NCBI RefSeq assembly: GCF_001690705.1
Contig: NZ_LZGK01000011.1
Location: forward strand, 248,001 to 312,000
Direction of reading: 5' to 3'
DNA from: Gilliamella sp. wkB178
GTDB lineage: Bacteria; Pseudomonadota; Gammaproteobacteria; Enterobacterales; Orbaceae
Length of the DNA: 64,000 nucleotides
This document shows positions 54,896-63,729 of this stretch, piece after piece. How positions within the stretch are numbered: the first letter of the stretch is position 1; every line of letters starts with the position of its first letter. The translations under genes were made by a program, and so were the position numbers. The notes below the pieces were generated by a model. The model was not told the origin of the DNA and made no database searches. It worked only from the letters and a program-made list of their open reading frames with translations.

Positions 54896-55783
54896 ATGAA
54901 TCAAGTTACAGGTACGCAAACGGTTAAACGCGGCATGGCGCAGATGCAAAAAGGCGGCGTGATCATGGATGTGATTAATGCCGAGCAAGCTAAAATTGCC
55001 GAACAAGCAGGCGCAGTAGCCGTGATGGCATTAGAACGAGTGCCTGCTGACATTCGTGCTGCCGGTGGTGTTGCCAGAATGGCTGACCCGACAATTGTGG
55101 AACAAGTCATGCAAGCAGTCACCATTCCGGTAATGGCCAAAGCGCGGATTGGGCATATCGTCGAAGCGCGTATTTTAGAAGCTATGGGCGTTGATTATAT
55201 TGATGAAAGTGAAGTACTCACCCCGGCTGACGATCAATACCATTTGCTCAAAAATGAATTTGTGGTGCCATTTGTGTGTGGTTGTCGTGATCTAGGTGAG
55301 GCTTTGCGCCGCATTGGTGAAGGCGCCTCCATGCTGCGCACTAAAGGGGAACCGGGCACTGGCAACATAGTTGAAGCGGTGCGCCATATGCGTAAAGTAA
55401 ATGAGCAAATTCGTTTGGTAACCAGTAAATCCAATGATGAATTAATGACTTTAGCCAAAGAAATCGGCGCTCCCTACGAATTAGTATTACAGGTCAAACA
55501 ACTCGGTAAATTACCGGTGGTGAACTTTGCTGCCGGTGGCGTGGCGACCCCGGCCGATGCCGCCTTAATGATGCAACTTGGCGCCGATGGTGTGTTTGTG
55601 GGTTCCGGCATTTTTAAATCGCAACAACCGGAAAAATTTGCCAAGGCGATTGTACAAGCCACCACTTATTTTGATGATTATCCACGTTTAGCTGAGCTTT
55701 CTAAAGGACTAGGTGATGCTATGCAAGGGATTGAAATTAGCCAATTAACCGCATCGGAAAGAATGCAAGATCGGGGTTGGTAA
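54896..55783 (+). CDS. pdxS: pyridoxal 5'-phosphate synthase subunit PdxS
   Basis: Synthase half of the DXP-independent B6 pathway: builds PLP from ribose 5-phosphate, glyceraldehyde 3-phosphate and ammonia. 295 aa; [69 protein letters not shown] and the [16 protein letters not shown] segment are nearly invariant in the family. AGGAG before ATG. Overlaps pdxT by one base. Confidence 0.97.
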   Translation: MNQVTGTQTVKRGMAQMQKGGVIMDVINAEQAKIAEQAGAVAVMALERVPADIRAAGGVARMADPTIVEQVMQAVTIPVMAKARIGHIVEARILEAMGVDYIDESEVLTPADDQYHLLKNEFVVPFVCGCRDLGEALRRIGEGASMLRTKGEPGTGNIVEAVRHMRKVNEQIRLVTSKSNDELMTLAKEIGAPYELVLQVKQLGKLPVVNFAAGGVATPADAALMMQLGADGVFVGSGIFKSQQPEKFAKAIVQATTYFDDYPRLAELSKGLGDAMQGIEISQLTASERMQDRGW

Positions 55784-56382
55784 TGGCACAATTATCTCAG
55801 CACAAAACCACAAAAAAAATAGGGGTTTTGAATTTGCAAGGTGCGGTTAGTGAGCACCTTAATGCGCTCAACCATCTTGTTAATGTACAAGCCATTGCCG
55901 TTAAAGATGCCGCCCAATTAGCAAATTTAGCTGGTTTAGTGATCCCGGGTGGTGAATCAACCGCTATCAGTCGCTTAATTAAGCAAAACAATTTAGCCCC
56001 GGCTATCAAACAAATGGCACAGCAAGGCAAAGGCATTTTTGGTACTTGCGCCGGATTAGTGCTTTGTGGTTCATCCACGCCTGAGCATGAAGTTGAGCAA
56101 CTACAGTTGATCGATATTAGTGTCGAGCGCAATGGCTTTGGGCGGCAAATTAATAGCTTTGAAACGGCTCTTGATATAAGCGCCATCGGTAAGCAAATTC
56201 CGGCGATTTTTATTCGCGCCCCTTATATTATTCAAGCGGGTGATCAAGTTAAGCAACTAGCTTTTATCGACAATCATGGGGTAATGGCACAACAAGCAAA
56301 TGTGTTGGTGTGTTCGTTTCACCCGGAACTAACACCAGATAACCGCATCATTCAGTATTTTGTTGATTGCTGTTGTGGCTAA
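55783..56382 (+). CDS. pdxT: pyridoxal 5'-phosphate synthase glutaminase subunit PdxT
   Basis: Glutaminase that feeds ammonia to PdxS. 199 aa from the ATG in the TAATG overlap with pdxS. GVLNLQGAVSEH, GGESTAISRLI, nucleophile Cys in GIFGTCAGLVLC near residue 85 and His-Glu pair in SFHPELTPD near 178. Confidence 0.96.
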   Translation: MAQLSQHKTTKKIGVLNLQGAVSEHLNALNHLVNVQAIAVKDAAQLANLAGLVIPGGESTAISRLIKQNNLAPAIKQMAQQGKGIFGTCAGLVLCGSSTPEHEVEQLQLIDISVERNGFGRQINSFETALDISAIGKQIPAIFIRAPYIIQAGDQVKQLAFIDNHGVMAQQANVLVCSFHPELTPDNRIIQYFVDCCCG

Positions 56383-56435
56383 TGTTCTGCTGAACTAATT
56401 GAGTGGGATTTGGTTGTTAGCATAATCTCAAGACA

Positions 56436-56468
56436 CAGCTAACTAAACAAAAATAGTTAGTTAGCTGT
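56436..56468. terminator. hairpin between pdxT and the glcD-like gene
   Basis: ACAGCTAACTA and TAGTTAGCTGT-type arms around an A-rich loop, between convergent genes. Confidence 0.6.
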
Positions 56469-56495
56469 TAGTTTCATCCTAAAAACCATCAGCAG

Positions 56496-57866
56496 TTATT
56501 TTTGAGTTACATAAACTTGATTATTAAGGATATTATTAGGATCGAACTGTTGTTTAATCAGGCGCATTAACTGCCGATTGGCCTCAGGGATAGCCGCATT
56601 AAAATATTGCACTTTAGCGGTACCAATGCCATGTTCGGCGGAAGGCAATCCCCCTAATTCGTGGCATTTCTGATAGATTGCATGGTGAATTAGCGCCAGC
56701 GCTTGCTGCCATTGGTGTTCGTCACGGCCATCACGCAATATACATAAATGAATATTGCCATCCCCGGCATGACCAAAGGCTAACATTCTGACCCCAGTAT
56801 CTAATTCTAACTGCTTAGTATAATTGATAAAATCGGCAATGCGGTTAATTGGCACTACGGTATCAATCGGATCTTGTTCAGTCACCGCTTCAACAGCGCG
56901 CACTAAAGAGCCGCGTACACTCCAAATTTGCTGTGCTTGCTGCTCAGTTGCCGCAATAAAATAATCACGATCGCCTAAATTGGCCAATAATTGCTGGCGT
57001 TGCTGAGCAATCATTTGCTGATCGGCACCATCTAGCATGATAATCAAATACGCATGGGAGTCAGGCAGCGGGAATTGAAAACCCGAAAAACGTTCGCCCC
57101 ATTCGGCAACTTTGCGTTCCACAAATTCCAGTGCTGTTGGCGTTAAAGTATGCAAGATGGTAGTAATACTGGCAATAGCTTGTTCAATGCTATTAAAACC
57201 CACAATTAAGGTTTCAAACACTTTCGGCTTAGCAATTAATTTCAAAGTACATTGGGTAATAATGCCTAAAGTGCCCTCGCTGCCAATAAACAGCTGCTTT
57301 AATGCCAGCCCGGTATTATCCTTAACATTCTTGCTACCAATATTTAATACCCTGCCGTCCGCCATGACCACTTCCAGCGCTTGCACATAATCACGGGTAA
57401 CCCCATACTTCACCGCCCGCATGCCACCAGCATTAGTACTAATATTGCCACCGATAGTAGAATTTTTAGCCCCAGGGTCAGGCGGATAAAACAAATCGTG
57501 TTGCTCCACAAATTGTTGTAAATCCTGCAATAACACCCCTGGTTGCACAGTAATGGTAAAGGTGTCTTTATCCAGCTCAATAATCTTGTTCATCAAAGAT
57601 AAATCAATAATGATGCCTTTATCCGGAATGGTGGAACCGACTAAATTAGTACCGGCGCCTCGAGTAGTAATGTTGATACCATTTTTATTGGCATATTGGG
57701 CAATTTGCGCCACTTCTTGAGTGGTTATTGGGTAGACTAATACATTGGCGTGCCCATATTTTAGTTTTAAACCATCACTCAGCTGCGCTTGCGGAATATC
57801 ATTTTGCCCAATAACCCGTTTATCATCATTAATAATACTCGTAATAATCTCTATCATTGTGTTCAT
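56496..57866 (-). CDS. FAD-linked 2-hydroxyacid oxidase, GlcD/D-lactate dehydrogenase type
   Basis: 456 aa. FAD-binding PCMH fold (TRGAGTNLVGSTIPDKGIIIDLS near residue 60; PDPGAKNSTIGGNISTNAGGMRAVKYG near 130; FIGSEGTLGIITQ near 195) and a C-terminal oxidase domain with GHAGDGNIHLCIL and SAEHGIGTAK. Members oxidise glycolate, D-lactate or other 2-hydroxy acids to 2-keto acids. It is the last gene of aminotransferase-metQ-metN-metI-this, 13 bp after metI, with no glcE/glcF. I infer oxidation of a hydroxy analogue related to methionine. Confidence 0.85.
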   Translation of the reverse strand: MNTMIEIITSIINDDKRVIGQNDIPQAQLSDGLKLKYGHANVLVYPITTQEVAQIAQYANKNGINITTRGAGTNLVGSTIPDKGIIIDLSLMNKIIELDKDTFTITVQPGVLLQDLQQFVEQHDLFYPPDPGAKNSTIGGNISTNAGGMRAVKYGVTRDYVQALEVVMADGRVLNIGSKNVKDNTGLALKQLFIGSEGTLGIITQCTLKLIAKPKVFETLIVGFNSIEQAIASITTILHTLTPTALEFVERKVAEWGERFSGFQFPLPDSHAYLIIMLDGADQQMIAQQRQQLLANLGDRDYFIAATEQQAQQIWSVRGSLVRAVEAVTEQDPIDTVVPINRIADFINYTKQLELDTGVRMLAFGHAGDGNIHLCILRDGRDEHQWQQALALIHHAIYQKCHELGGLPSAEHGIGTAKVQYFNAAIPEANRQLMRLIKQQFDPNNILNNQVYVTQK

Positions 57867-57879
57867 GTTGTGTTACCGA

Positions 57880-58551
57880 CTATTTATAACTTCTATCAAA
57901 ATGGTTAGCTAATTTATCGCCCAAAAATTGGATTAACATTACCACCATAATAAGAATGACAATACATAGAACCAGAATTTCGGTGACATAACGTTGATAA
58001 CCATAACGAATCGCTAAATCACCAATGCCGCCGCCACCAACTACTCCAGCCATGGAGCTAAAACTAATCAAAGAGATAGTGGTTACCGTGGCATGGCGAA
58101 TTAACTGTGCCAGTGCTTCCGGGAATAATATGCCCCAAATAATGCGCATATGGGATGCGCCACTGGCAACCGCAGCTTCAATCACCCCTTTGTCGATTTG
58201 GCTAAAGGCATTTTCCGCCAATCTGGCATAAAACGCGATCGCAGCTAAAGCTAATGGGAAGATCACCGCTTTCGGCCCTACGGTAGTGCCCACAAATAAG
58301 GCCCCTAAAGGCAACACCGTCACCATTAAAATCAAAAATGGAATCGAACGGGTAGCATTGATAATAAAATTGGCAATGCTATTAATCACAGTATTTTTAA
58401 AGAAGAATGGGCTAGACATTAAAAACAGTAACAGCCCAATCAGGGTACCAAATATAATCCCAGCTAATAAAGACCAACTAACCATGATGAAAGTTTCGTA
58501 AGCGGCCTGCCATAACATTTGTGCCATTTCAGCAATTGTCAGTTTTACCAT
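57880..58551 (-). CDS. metI: methionine ABC transporter permease MetI
   Basis: 223 aa, five or six membrane segments; coupling loop AAVASGASHMRIIWGILFPEALAQLIRH near residue 128, then SFSSMAGVVGGGGIGDLAIRYGYQRY, diagnostic of MetI. Start codon overlaps the metN stop. Confidence 0.94.
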   Translation of the reverse strand: MVKLTIAEMAQMLWQAAYETFIMVSWSLLAGIIFGTLIGLLLFLMSSPFFFKNTVINSIANFIINATRSIPFLILMVTVLPLGALFVGTTVGPKAVIFPLALAAIAFYARLAENAFSQIDKGVIEAAVASGASHMRIIWGILFPEALAQLIRHATVTTISLISFSSMAGVVGGGGIGDLAIRYGYQRYVTEILVLCIVILIMVVMLIQFLGDKLANHFDRSYK

Positions 58552-59570
58552 TAATTTAGTTCCTCAATAATCACACCTTGTTGTTGTAATTTAGTAATTA
58601 GATTAAGGATATTATCGGGTTCACCAATGAGTTCAATCACTAAATTACCCAGTGCTTGTTCATTAAAATACTCAATGAAACCATGCAAAATATTAAAAGC
58701 AACCTTGGTTTCCATTGCCGCTTGGTACAAAACCGGCTGGGTAGCGTTTTCATTAACATAACGCAAACGCACTAATTTGCCTTGAGCATGTTGTTGAATA
58801 ACTTCAGGTAGCTTGGTATTTTCATCAACATTAAGGAAGTTTTGGGTAAATGACTGTATTGGTCGCGCAAATAGGTTGAAAGTGTTATTAATTTCCACTA
58901 TTTCGCCTTGCGACATCACTGCTACGCGATGGCAGATTTTTTTAACTACATCGATTTCATGGGTGATCAGCACAATAGTCAAACCAAATTCTTGATTAAG
59001 CTGCTTAAGCAACTCTAAAATTGCCGTGGTTGTGGTTGGATCGAGGGCACTAGTCGCTTCATCACACAGCAGTATTTTGGCTTCATTGGCTAAAGCGCGG
59101 GCAATGCCGACGCGTTGCTTTTGCCCACCACTAAGCTCGGCTGGGTAGGCATTGGCTTTATCGCTCAAGCCCACTAAGGTAAGTAACTCTTTAACCCTAT
59201 TTTTAACGGCATCACCTTTTTTGCCGGCAGCTTTAAGCACAAAGGCAATATTTTCATATACAGTCTTTGATGAAGCCAGATTGAAATTTTGAAAAATCAT
59301 ACCGACTTGGAAGCGAAAGGCCTGCAGTTGATGGCCGCTCAGCGTTTTAATGTCGGTACCGCCAATAATAACTTGCCCGGACGAAGGATCGGCCAGGCGA
59401 TTTAGCGTTCTTACCAAAGTACTTTTACCGGCGCCACTGGAACCAATAATGCCAAAAATTTCGCCTTTATTAACATCAAATGACACATTTTTGACCGCCT
59501 CAATCACATGATCTTTCGATTCAAAGCGCACCGATACATTTTTTACTTGAATAAGGGGTTTATTTTCCAT
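58551..59570 (-). CDS. metN: methionine ABC transporter ATPase MetN
   Basis: 339 aa. Walker [10 protein letters not shown] near residue 43, signature [16 protein letters not shown] near 142, Walker [14 protein letters not shown], switch [12 protein letters not shown]-terminal ~95 residues form the NIL/ACT-like methionine-binding domain that inhibits transport when methionine is high. Two bp after metQ. Confidence 0.95.
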   Translation of the reverse strand: MENKPLIQVKNVSVRFESKDHVIEAVKNVSFDVNKGEIFGIIGSSGAGKSTLVRTLNRLADPSSGQVIIGGTDIKTLSGHQLQAFRFQVGMIFQNFNLASSKTVYENIAFVLKAAGKKGDAVKNRVKELLTLVGLSDKANAYPAELSGGQKQRVGIARALANEAKILLCDEATSALDPTTTTAILELLKQLNQEFGLTIVLITHEIDVVKKICHRVAVMSQGEIVEINNTFNLFARPIQSFTQNFLNVDENTKLPEVIQQHAQGKLVRLRYVNENATQPVLYQAAMETKVAFNILHGFIEYFNEQALGNLVIELIGEPDNILNLITKLQQQGVIIEELN

Positions 59571-59572
59571 AA

Positions 59573-60391
59573 TTAAAATAATTGATAATCCGGTTTTTGG
59601 AAGGTATAAAAAATACCATTCTTGTCTTCAATCACTTGCGAAAATTCCGGTGATTTAAGCACATCAATAATATCTTTACCTAAGGTGTCTTTAGATTCGC
59701 TACGAATCGCAATCACATTTTTATGATCTTTGTCTAACGTTTCAGTATATAAGGCTTTAGACAGATCCAAACCAGCGCCAATCGCATAATTACCATTAAC
59801 CACCGACAATACCGCACTATCTAATGAGCGTGGTGTTTGTGGCGCTTCAATTGGTACAATGCTTAAGTTATACGGATTTTCGACAATATTGCTAGGGGTA
59901 AGATTATTTTTATCCACGTTTGGATCTAACTTAATCAAACCGGCAGCTTGTAAAATTCTTAATGCGCGCGCTTCGTTAGTGACATCATTGGCAATAGTAA
60001 CTTGGTCGCCACTTTTCAACTGTGAAAAGTCAGTAATTTTATTAGAATAAATACCGGCACCTGCGGTTGGCACAAACCCAATTGCGGTAATATCTAAATT
60101 ACGTGCTTGTTTAAAATTATTAAGGTAAGTAAGGTGTTGAAATAAGTTAGCATCAATTTCTTTATTGGCTAAAGCAAGATTAGGTTGCACATAATCGCTA
60201 AATTCACGAATTTCGACTTTATAACCTTTTTTGGCTAATCCGGGAGCAATAGCTTGTTTAAACATGTCTCCATATGGGCCGGCAGCAACACCAACAATAA
60301 TTTGGTTGTCTTTTTTGGCATTGTCACAACCAGTTAACAAGGTAAAAGCGGCTACCATAGCCACACTTAATGCGATTATTTTCTTAAACAT
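59573..60391 (-). CDS. metQ: D/L-methionine-binding lipoprotein MetQ
   Basis: 272 aa. Lipobox LTGC at residue ~22; [42 protein letters not shown] and the C-terminal [11 protein letters not shown] segment typify the NlpA/MetQ family. Begins inside the 3' end of the aminotransferase gene (16-nt overlap), so expression is coupled. Confidence 0.93.
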   Translation of the reverse strand: MFKKIIALSVAMVAAFTLLTGCDNAKKDNQIIVGVAAGPYGDMFKQAIAPGLAKKGYKVEIREFSDYVQPNLALANKEIDANLFQHLTYLNNFKQARNLDITAIGFVPTAGAGIYSNKITDFSQLKSGDQVTIANDVTNEARALRILQAAGLIKLDPNVDKNNLTPSNIVENPYNLSIVPIEAPQTPRSLDSAVLSVVNGNYAIGAGLDLSKALYTETLDKDHKNVIAIRSESKDTLGKDIIDVLKSPEFSQVIEDKNGIFYTFQKPDYQLF

Positions 60392-61551
60392 GATAATTTT
60401 TCCTTAAATTTGGATAGTCTTTCTAAAGCTTGAATGAGCGTTGATTGTTGTTTAGCAAAATGGAAACGAATATAGCGATATTCCGGCTGTTTGAAAAAAG
60501 CCGAACCCGGCACGGCGGCAACACCGACTTCTTTTATTAACCATTCACAAAACTCAAAATCTGTGGCAAACGGGTTAAAGGCAGAAATATCCACTAACAC
60601 ATAATAAGCACCTTGCGGTTCGTAATATGGCAAGCCAATTTTATCCAAGCCTTGTAAAAATAATTGCCGTTTTGCGGTATAAGTTGCCGTTAATTGTTGG
60701 TAATAATCATCACCGAGTGCCAACCCGGCACAAGCGGCTTTTTGTAATGGCGCCGCGGCACCAACAGTTAAAAAGTCATGCACCATTTTGCAACCATCAA
60801 TAATGGCTTTATCGGCAATAATATAACCCAAACGCCAACCGGTTATGGAATAGGTTTTCGACAACGAACTACAAGTTATCGTGCGCTGTTGCATGCCGGG
60901 GAAGTTGGATAAGTAAAGGTGCTGGTATGGCGCAAATACTATATGCTCATAAACTTCATCGGTAATAACATAAGCATCAAACTCAATTGCCAGTTGGCTA
61001 ATATACTCAAGTTCGGCTTTACTAAACACCTTGCCACAAGGGTTGCTAGGGTTACACAAAATTAGCGCTTTCGCACCCTGCTCAAAAGCTTGTCGTAGCT
61101 GTTGTTTATCAAACTCAAATGTTGGTGGAATTAGGGGGACATAAATCGGCGTCGCATCCGACAAAATAGCATCGGCACCATAATTTTCATAAAATGGCGA
61201 AAAGATGATGACTTTATCTTTAGGATTACAAATAGTCATCACCGCACACATCATTGCCTCGGTACTACCACAAGTAACTAGCACGTTTTCATCGGGGTTG
61301 ATGTCAATATTCATCAATTTTTGCTGTTTGTTGGCTAAAAGCTGGCGAAACTCTTTCGAGCCCCAAGTAATTTCATATTGATGCGGCCCCTGCTCCGCCG
61401 CTTGTTTAAGGGCATCAATCAATTCCCTTGGCGGATCAAAATCCGGGAAACCTTGCGACAAATTAATGGCGTCATATTGATTAGCAATTCTAGTCATGCG
61501 CCGAATAACAGAATCAGAAAAGTGGTCAAGTCGATTAGCGAGTTTATGCAT
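60376..61551 (-). CDS. class I aminotransferase, methionine aminotransferase (YbdL)-like
   Basis: 391 aa. NLSQGFPDFDPP near residue 31, NPSNPCGKVFS near 165, DEVYEHIVF near 197, and PLP Lys in SSLSKTYSITGWRLGY near 230. Sequence style is that of YbdL/kynurenine aminotransferases, which aminate 4-methylthio-2-oxobutanoate to methionine. First gene of an operon with metQNI, which fits a methionine-related role. Confidence 0.85.
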   Translation of the reverse strand: MHKLANRLDHFSDSVIRRMTRIANQYDAINLSQGFPDFDPPRELIDALKQAAEQGPHQYEITWGSKEFRQLLANKQQKLMNIDINPDENVLVTCGSTEAMMCAVMTICNPKDKVIIFSPFYENYGADAILSDATPIYVPLIPPTFEFDKQQLRQAFEQGAKALILCNPSNPCGKVFSKAELEYISQLAIEFDAYVITDEVYEHIVFAPYQHLYLSNFPGMQQRTITCSSLSKTYSITGWRLGYIIADKAIIDGCKMVHDFLTVGAAAPLQKAACAGLALGDDYYQQLTATYTAKRQLFLQGLDKIGLPYYEPQGAYYVLVDISAFNPFATDFEFCEWLIKEVGVAAVPGSAFFKQPEYRYIRFHFAKQQSTLIQALERLSKFKEKLSCLRK

Positions 61552-61690
61552 GGTTTAAATTTTAAGTAGTTACCGAAGTTAAAAGTATAATACAAAACCA
61601 CGTTTTTGCTGTTAAATAATATATTTATATATATTTATAATTTTTATTTATAACCAAGCTAACCAATATCCACACTCAAATATGTTGCCA
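61552..61690. other. promoter region of the aminotransferase-metQNI operon
   Basis: Very AT-rich. A TATTATAC box near 61590 on the minus strand is a plausible -10. No MetJ-type AGACGTCT repeats are seen. Confidence 0.4.
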
Positions 61691-61732
61691 TTTTTATACG
61701 CAAACGTATACCTCTCAGGAAACATCTTGACA
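61691..61732 (+). repeat. dispersed palindromic element E11
   Basis: Perfect TATACG-CAAA-CGTATA core and CTCAGGAAACATCTTGACA tail, at the left edge of the copy-5 cassette spacer. Confidence 0.85.
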
Positions 61733-61805
61733 GTCGTTATTGTGCTTTAGTTATTTGAAGCAGTTAGGTTTCGAGCGTTTTATGCTTGGATGTTGGTTTT
61801 TATTC

Positions 61806-61970
61806 CCCGCTTAAGTGGTGCCGAGGGAGATAATTGGCATAGAACAGCCGGCAGGAAGCCGGGTGAGCCGTGGGCGCACAGGGAGGTGCGATACGCGGCG
61901 GTTCGTTAAGTGTCAATTAGCGAGCGAGGGTAGTCACGCAGTGACCACTACTTCCCGCGGGGTGTGGGGA
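61806..61970. ncRNA. candidate structured RNA block R1, copy e
   Basis: Same nested pairings as the other copies (one change, TGTCAATTA, weakens the outer TAATTGGCA stem). Here R1 comes before the R2 remnant, the reverse of the other spacers. Followed by H1 at 61975-62008. Confidence 0.5.
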
Positions 61971-62027
61971 GATTGTTAAGAGGGATTCACACCAATCCCT
62001 CTTAACGCCTAAGCGGCAGCGTGACCA

Positions 62028-62115
62028 GTCCTACAAAGCACTCCCTCGGCAAACCTCCCTGTTTGCCGTGCTAACCGCACTCAGTTGTCGGCACCATCTA
62101 ACGGCCAATTTAACA
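62028..62115. repeat. partial spacer block R2, copy e
   Basis: Only the second half of R2, including the CGGCAAAC/GTTTGCCG hairpin, joined directly to the end of R1/H1. A second H1 follows at 62178-62210. Confidence 0.65.
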
Positions 62116-62211
62116 CCTTAACAACAAGACTATTATGAAATTAATTGGTTTTTACTTCCCGCGGGGTGTGGGGAGATTGTTAAGAGGGATTCACACCAAT
62201 CCCTGTTAACG

Positions 62212-62247
62212 AAAAAGCGGCTCGGGTGGCCCCTGCCGCTGCAACCG
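62212..62247 (-). terminator. intrinsic terminator of cassette copy 5
   Basis: AGCGGC/GCCGCT stem followed by T5 on the minus strand. A GGTTGC to GGTGGC change weakens the competing hairpin. Confidence 0.6.
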
Positions 62248-62296
62248 TCCTTTGGTTGCTTAAACTTTATTACCCCTTATTAAACACCCGTGACTT

Positions 62297-62331
62297 AAGG
62301 ATTAAGGACTAAGAACTAAGGACTAAGGATA
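62297..62331. repeat. 3' heptamer repeat of copy 5, 5 units
   Basis: Five AAGGACT-like units overlapping the stop codon. Confidence 0.85.
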
Positions 62332-63729
62332 GGCACAAACCCCATGGTAGGTGATGCTGTGGTTATAGCTGTCAACGATGCCGACCAAGTTGACATAGAA
62401 CCGGTATGAACCGTTGCTGTCACTTGTCCAGAAGTAGTCACTGACGAAGCCGGCAGCGGTATAAGAGTACATGAAGCCCCATTCGGTGAACAAACCAGCA
62501 CCAATATTACGTTGGTAATAATTAACAGTTGATGAAGGCGTGGCGCCCACTGCTCCTTGGCACCTCCAGCCATCAGCTATTGCTTGACTTGTACACACCG
62601 CGTTAGTTAAGTCTTTGACCTGAGGCAGACGGTAACCACCACCTAAACTACTACACCAGGATGAGGTGTTAGCATAATTAGCATATTTCTCTCCGCGGTT
62701 GACGAACCAATGCTGTAACTTAAAACCATATTTTAATACCTCGTTATTACTACTATCTTTACCTATTAACACGAATGTCTGTGGCAAGGTAGGAGTTGCG
62801 ATACTACCCGGTGTGGCTGAACTTTGTTGGGATGCTGTTGCCGCCGGACCAGTGAGGGTGACGCGGATATTATTAGCATTATCGGGGGATGGCGTCATGG
62901 TAGCAGTAATACCTCCTTGGCTGACTGTTGGCCATGTCAATGCTGAACCATTCACACCACCTATGTCTAAATCAAAATACAGCTTATTTGCCCCGGTAGT
63001 CGGGAAGTTACGACTGTAACCTGATGACTCAGTGGATTGCACCAGAAAGCCTTTAGTTGGACTCCAGATAGTGGCGGGGCCGGCGAAGTTCCATCCTAAG
63101 AAACCCCCACCTGGCTCATTATTTGAACCAAATTGCAGACTCGGCCTAGCATAACAGATTTTAGGTGGCGCTTTAGGACTGATATAATAAGTGGCAGTAC
63201 CTCCGCTGAAACTACTACTATTAGGCAGCCCATACTGGGTGGTTAAACTACCAGCTGTACTGGTTAATTCTACTTTATAAGGCGCTTTACATAAATCTAA
63301 GGTAGCACTACGACTCACTGCTTGATTGTCTTTATCGGTAATGCTCACGCTTAAATTACCGGTAGCGGTAACACCATTAGTACCCTGACCATCACCATCA
63401 TCATCGCCCCAGTAATTATACGGGGCACCAATTAGAGCGTTTAAAGTGATTGAATCGGTAGTGGTAGGCACCAGCATACCAATATCGGTAAAGCGCTGAT
63501 TGGCTACCGGCAGCACTATGGGGTTGGCTGCGGTTGATGTATTATCCGGTGTGTAGGTGGTTTGAGTAGTACCGTCGGAGATGGTAATACCTAACAGACC
63601 CTCCGTAGTCGTAACCTTAGTTACCCCATTATCAAAGGTTAAATATGGCTCAGTACCATGGATTACCTGGGCGGTAGTGGCGGACAACGCTTGGGTAGTA
63701 GTAACATACGGCAACAATAGCCACGGCAT
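62323..63729 (-). CDS. secreted variable-tail protein, cassette copy 5
   Basis: Fifth family member, 468 aa from the in-frame ATG, closest to copy 3 in its middle and C-terminal parts (SPTKGFLVQSTESSGYSRNFPTTGAN). Signal peptide continues upstream (LIKRQARLGSNLKRCLALMPW). Tail landmarks: GGGYRLPQVKDLTNAVC, AGLFTEWGFM, YFWTSDSNGSYRF, CAYP. It is 45-60 kb from the other copies, with conserved flanks, so the family is not just a local tandem array. Confidence 0.75.
   Translation of the reverse strand: MPWLLLPYVTTTQALSATTAQVIHGTEPYLTFDNGVTKVTTTEGLLGITISDGTTQTTYTPDNTSTAANPIVLPVANQRFTDIGMLVPTTTDSITLNALIGAPYNYWGDDDGDGQGTNGVTATGNLSVSITDKDNQAVSRSATLDLCKAPYKVELTSTAGSLTTQYGLPNSSSFSGGTATYYISPKAPPKICYARPSLQFGSNNEPGGGFLGWNFAGPATIWSPTKGFLVQSTESSGYSRNFPTTGANKLYFDLDIGGVNGSALTWPTVSQGGITATMTPSPDNANNIRVTLTGPAATASQQSSATPGSIATPTLPQTFVLIGKDSSNNEVLKYGFKLQHWFVNRGEKYANYANTSSWCSSLGGGYRLPQVKDLTNAVCTSQAIADGWRCQGAVGATPSSTVNYYQRNIGAGLFTEWGFMYSYTAAGFVSDYFWTSDSNGSYRFYVNLVGIVDSYNHSITYHGVCAYP
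62326..62475 (-). other. hypervariable tail (VR-like), copy 5
   Basis: 50 codons, 29 ending in C. Differs from copy 3 at most non-anchor codons while the flanking ~200 bp are almost identical, which localises the diversification to this stretch. Confidence 0.6.
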
